From positions 1-5,708 of the forward strand of contig JAEWGY010000053.1 of NCBI GenBank assembly GCA_023388035.1: 5,708 bases of DNA. The letters are read 5' to 3'. Shown piece after piece: positions 4,405-5,708 of this stretch. The notes beneath the pieces are model-generated. The model was not told the origin of the DNA. It ran no database searches and saw only the letters and a list, made by a program, of their open reading frames with translations. The DNA comes from Bacillota bacterium. Its GTDB lineage: Bacteria; Bacillota_I; Bacilli_A; Erysipelotrichales; Erysipelotrichaceae. Numbering within the stretch: position 1 is the first letter of the stretch; the number at the start of each line of letters is the position of its first letter. The position numbers were made by a program, and so were the translations under genes.

Positions 4405-5107
4405 AAAGATAAAGCATTCCTTTCATTATTAGATCATTGTCAGTATAATCAATTAATTTTCTTGCTTGATTAAGGAATTTTAAATTACCACCACAAGCAC
4501 ATACTATTATAGCACATCCTAGTTCTTTTTGATAGCATTCAATAATATGTTTAAGTGCACCATCGAAGGCGTAAATAATTCCTTTATTAATACCACTGCT
4601 AGTATTATCAGCTAGAATCGAGTCGGCATTATTTAATTCAATATCATATAATAATTCATTAGCAAATAATGATTTAGCACTGGTAAAAAGACCAGGCCAA
4701 ATTAAACAGTGTTTTAAGTTAGCTTCATTATCAACATGAATTAAAGCATTAGCACTGCCTAAAGAAATAAGTAATAATTCTTTTTTAAAATAGTGATAAG
4801 CATAGGAAGCAGCTGCTAGTAAATCGGCTCCAATTACTGCTCTATTTTCCTTAGACATTTTAAGATTGGTTTTAATTTTATTATCAATGATGAAAAAATT
4901 ATAACTTTTAAGTAAATTTTTAATCTTTTCATCTATGCTAGGTTTAACACTAGCATAGATGACTAATTTACTTTCTTTAAAGAAATTTAAAAATTTCTCT
5001 TCATTAAAATCCTCATGTTTAAGTATGAGTTTATCGATGATCACATCATTATAATTATAGATTTTAATATTAGTATTTCCTACATCAATTAAATATGCAT
5101 TTACCAT
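4379..5107 (-). CDS. coaX: CoaX-like protein, divergent type III pantothenate kinase
   Basis: Type III pantothenate kinase phosphorylates pantothenate, the first step of coenzyme A synthesis, and has an ASKHA fold. At 242 aa this is close to the usual 250-260. The N-terminal phosphate motif is intact: LIDVGNTN (6-13). Also recognisable are SVKP (53-56), GAD (93-95, Asp95 at the position of the catalytic base), WPG (137-139), DNTSSGINKGI (167-177) and CGGN (205-208). Three normally conserved places are altered. GADR is GADL. The DxGTATT motif is SLGSANA (115-121), losing the Asp and Thr residues. The Gly pair before PG is CLIW. It may therefore be weak, altered or non-catalytic. The gene starts inside the stop of the nucleotidyltransferase gene (ATGGTAA, 5101-5107) without a ribosome site, so it is translationally coupled. 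It overlaps maf downstream by 26 nt. Confidence 0.82.
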   Translation of the reverse strand: MVNAYLIDVGNTNIKIYNYNDVIIDKLILKHEDFNEEKFLNFFKESKLVIYASVKPSIDEKIKNLLKSYNFFIIDNKIKTNLKMSKENRAVIGADLLAAASYAYHYFKKELLLISLGSANALIHVDNEANLKHCLIWPGLFTSAKSLFANELLYDIELNNADSILADNTSSGINKGIIYAFDGALKHIIECYQKELGCAIIVCACGGNLKFLNQARKLIDYTDNDLIMKGMLYLYEFNHPRI

Positions 5108-5708
5108 AATTTCTTAGGATAAAAACCTTCTCTTCTTAACTTTTCAAAAGCACTTATAACCTTAGGTTTATCTTCCTTATAAGTAATACCAAACCAATTA
5201 TCCTTAGACTGTAAAACTCTAAAAGAATTTCCTTCCTTAATTAATTTACCAACATATGAAGGAAGTAGTGCTTCATATTTTAAAGGATTATTTTTTACTT
5301 CATAACTAAATTCAGCATTGAATAAATCTTCAATTTTCTTAAAAATAGTTTTTCTAAAAATCCAAAAATTCATTGAAACAGGCTGTTTAGGATCAGCTTC
5401 GATTTCCTTATCTTCATCATAATAGATAATTTGATCATTCTTCTTTTCGATCTTCATTATCTCTTTAATGGAAGCTAAATTTTCATTTTGAATTTCACAA
5501 AAAGCCCTAGTAACACTACCATTATCAGAAATAGTATTAATTAAATTATAAGCTACTAAGCCTTCTTCACTGGTATTTTTGATAAAATCAATCGCCTTTT
5601 TAAAAGCATCCTTGCCATAATAATCATCCGCATTGCATATTACAAAAGCTTCATCAATTAGATCTTTACAAGCTAGGAGTGCATGAGCAGTTCCCCATGG
5701 TTTAACTC
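5101..5708 (-). CDS. Sugar-phosphate nucleotidyltransferase, C-terminal 201 aa (partial, runs off right edge)
   Basis: The minus-strand frame is open from the window edge (first whole codon at 5706) to TAA at 5101-5103, so the N-terminus, with the nucleotide-binding Gly-rich loop, lies outside. An internal Met at 5457 is not the start, because coding similarity continues upstream. Visible features in the family order are VKPWGTAHAL at the edge, CNADDYYG (24-31, metal-binding Asp-rich loop), VSMNFWIF, YEALLPSYV, DNWFGITYKEDKP and the terminal EGFYPKKLW. This matches bacterial NTP_transferase-family proteins of about 300 aa that join an NTP to a sugar phosphate. The exact sugar and nucleotide cannot be told. 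It is the first visible gene of the cluster, and its stop overlaps the coaX start by 7 nt. Confidence 0.9.
   Translation of the reverse strand, partial: VKPWGTAHALLACKDLIDEAFVICNADDYYGKDAFKKAIDFIKNTSEEGLVAYNLINTISDNGSVTRAFCEIQNENLASIKEIMKIEKKNDQIIYYDEDKEIEADPKQPVSMNFWIFRKTIFKKIEDLFNAEFSYEVKNNPLKYEALLPSYVGKLIKEGNSFRVLQSKDNWFGITYKEDKPKVISAFEKLRREGFYPKKLW

Noticed and set aside
5101..5457. A complete 118-aa protein starting at Met 5457
   Set aside because: The frame continues open to the window edge with clear nucleotidyltransferase motifs, so this Met is internal.
1..5708. CRISPR arrays, insertion sequences, phage or defence genes, riboswitches
   Set aside because: No repeat-spacer pattern, transposase motif or long structured leader was found on either strand; leaders are too short for a riboswitch.

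Overview
The window is very AT-rich and tightly packed. It reads as chromosomal DNA of a low-GC Firmicutes/Bacilli-type bacterium with a small genome, possibly one of the wall-bearing relatives of the Mollicutes; this placement is an inference from gene style only. MurC has the Bacilli-type GIKGSGMS N-terminus, so the cell is expected to make peptidoglycan. All recognised genes stop with TAA or TAG, tryptophan is encoded by TGG, and the only tRNA-Trp has anticodon CCA. The window therefore gives no sign of the Mycoplasma-type UGA=Trp code. All three tRNA genes encode their own CCA end.

Layout: (1) 1-450, minus strand: the start of a small membrane protein running off the left edge, preceded by what looks like a decayed small gene and other degenerate sequence. 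(2) 450-2025, minus strand: tRNA-Leu(CAA) with terminator, an orphan multi-pass membrane protein, uridine phosphorylase (udp) and tRNA-Trp(CCA), each tRNA followed by its own hairpin terminator. (3) 2026-3387: a divergent control region of about 60 bp, then murC, the only plus-strand gene, ending in a perfect bidirectional terminator shared with the convergent operon. (4) 3386-5708, minus strand: a head-to-tail cluster that begins outside the window and continues as sugar-nucleotidyltransferase (partial) > coaX-like > maf > tRNA-Thr(GGT) > a small hypothetical gene.

The genes are mostly housekeeping: nucleoside salvage (udp), cell-wall precursor synthesis (murC), nucleotide-pool or division control (maf), coenzyme A synthesis (coaX-like) and sugar activation. 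The unusual features are in how they are packed. The maf stop codon lies inside the tRNA-Thr gene, so tRNA processing would cut the stop off the maf message. The following gene starts 18 nt after the tRNA CCA. murC has no Shine-Dalgarno site and may be leaderless. The CoaX-like protein lacks several normally conserved kinase residues. A terminator-like hairpin covers both the udp stop codon and the first codons of the overlapping membrane-protein gene. I see no mobile element, CRISPR array, phage gene or clear new defence system.
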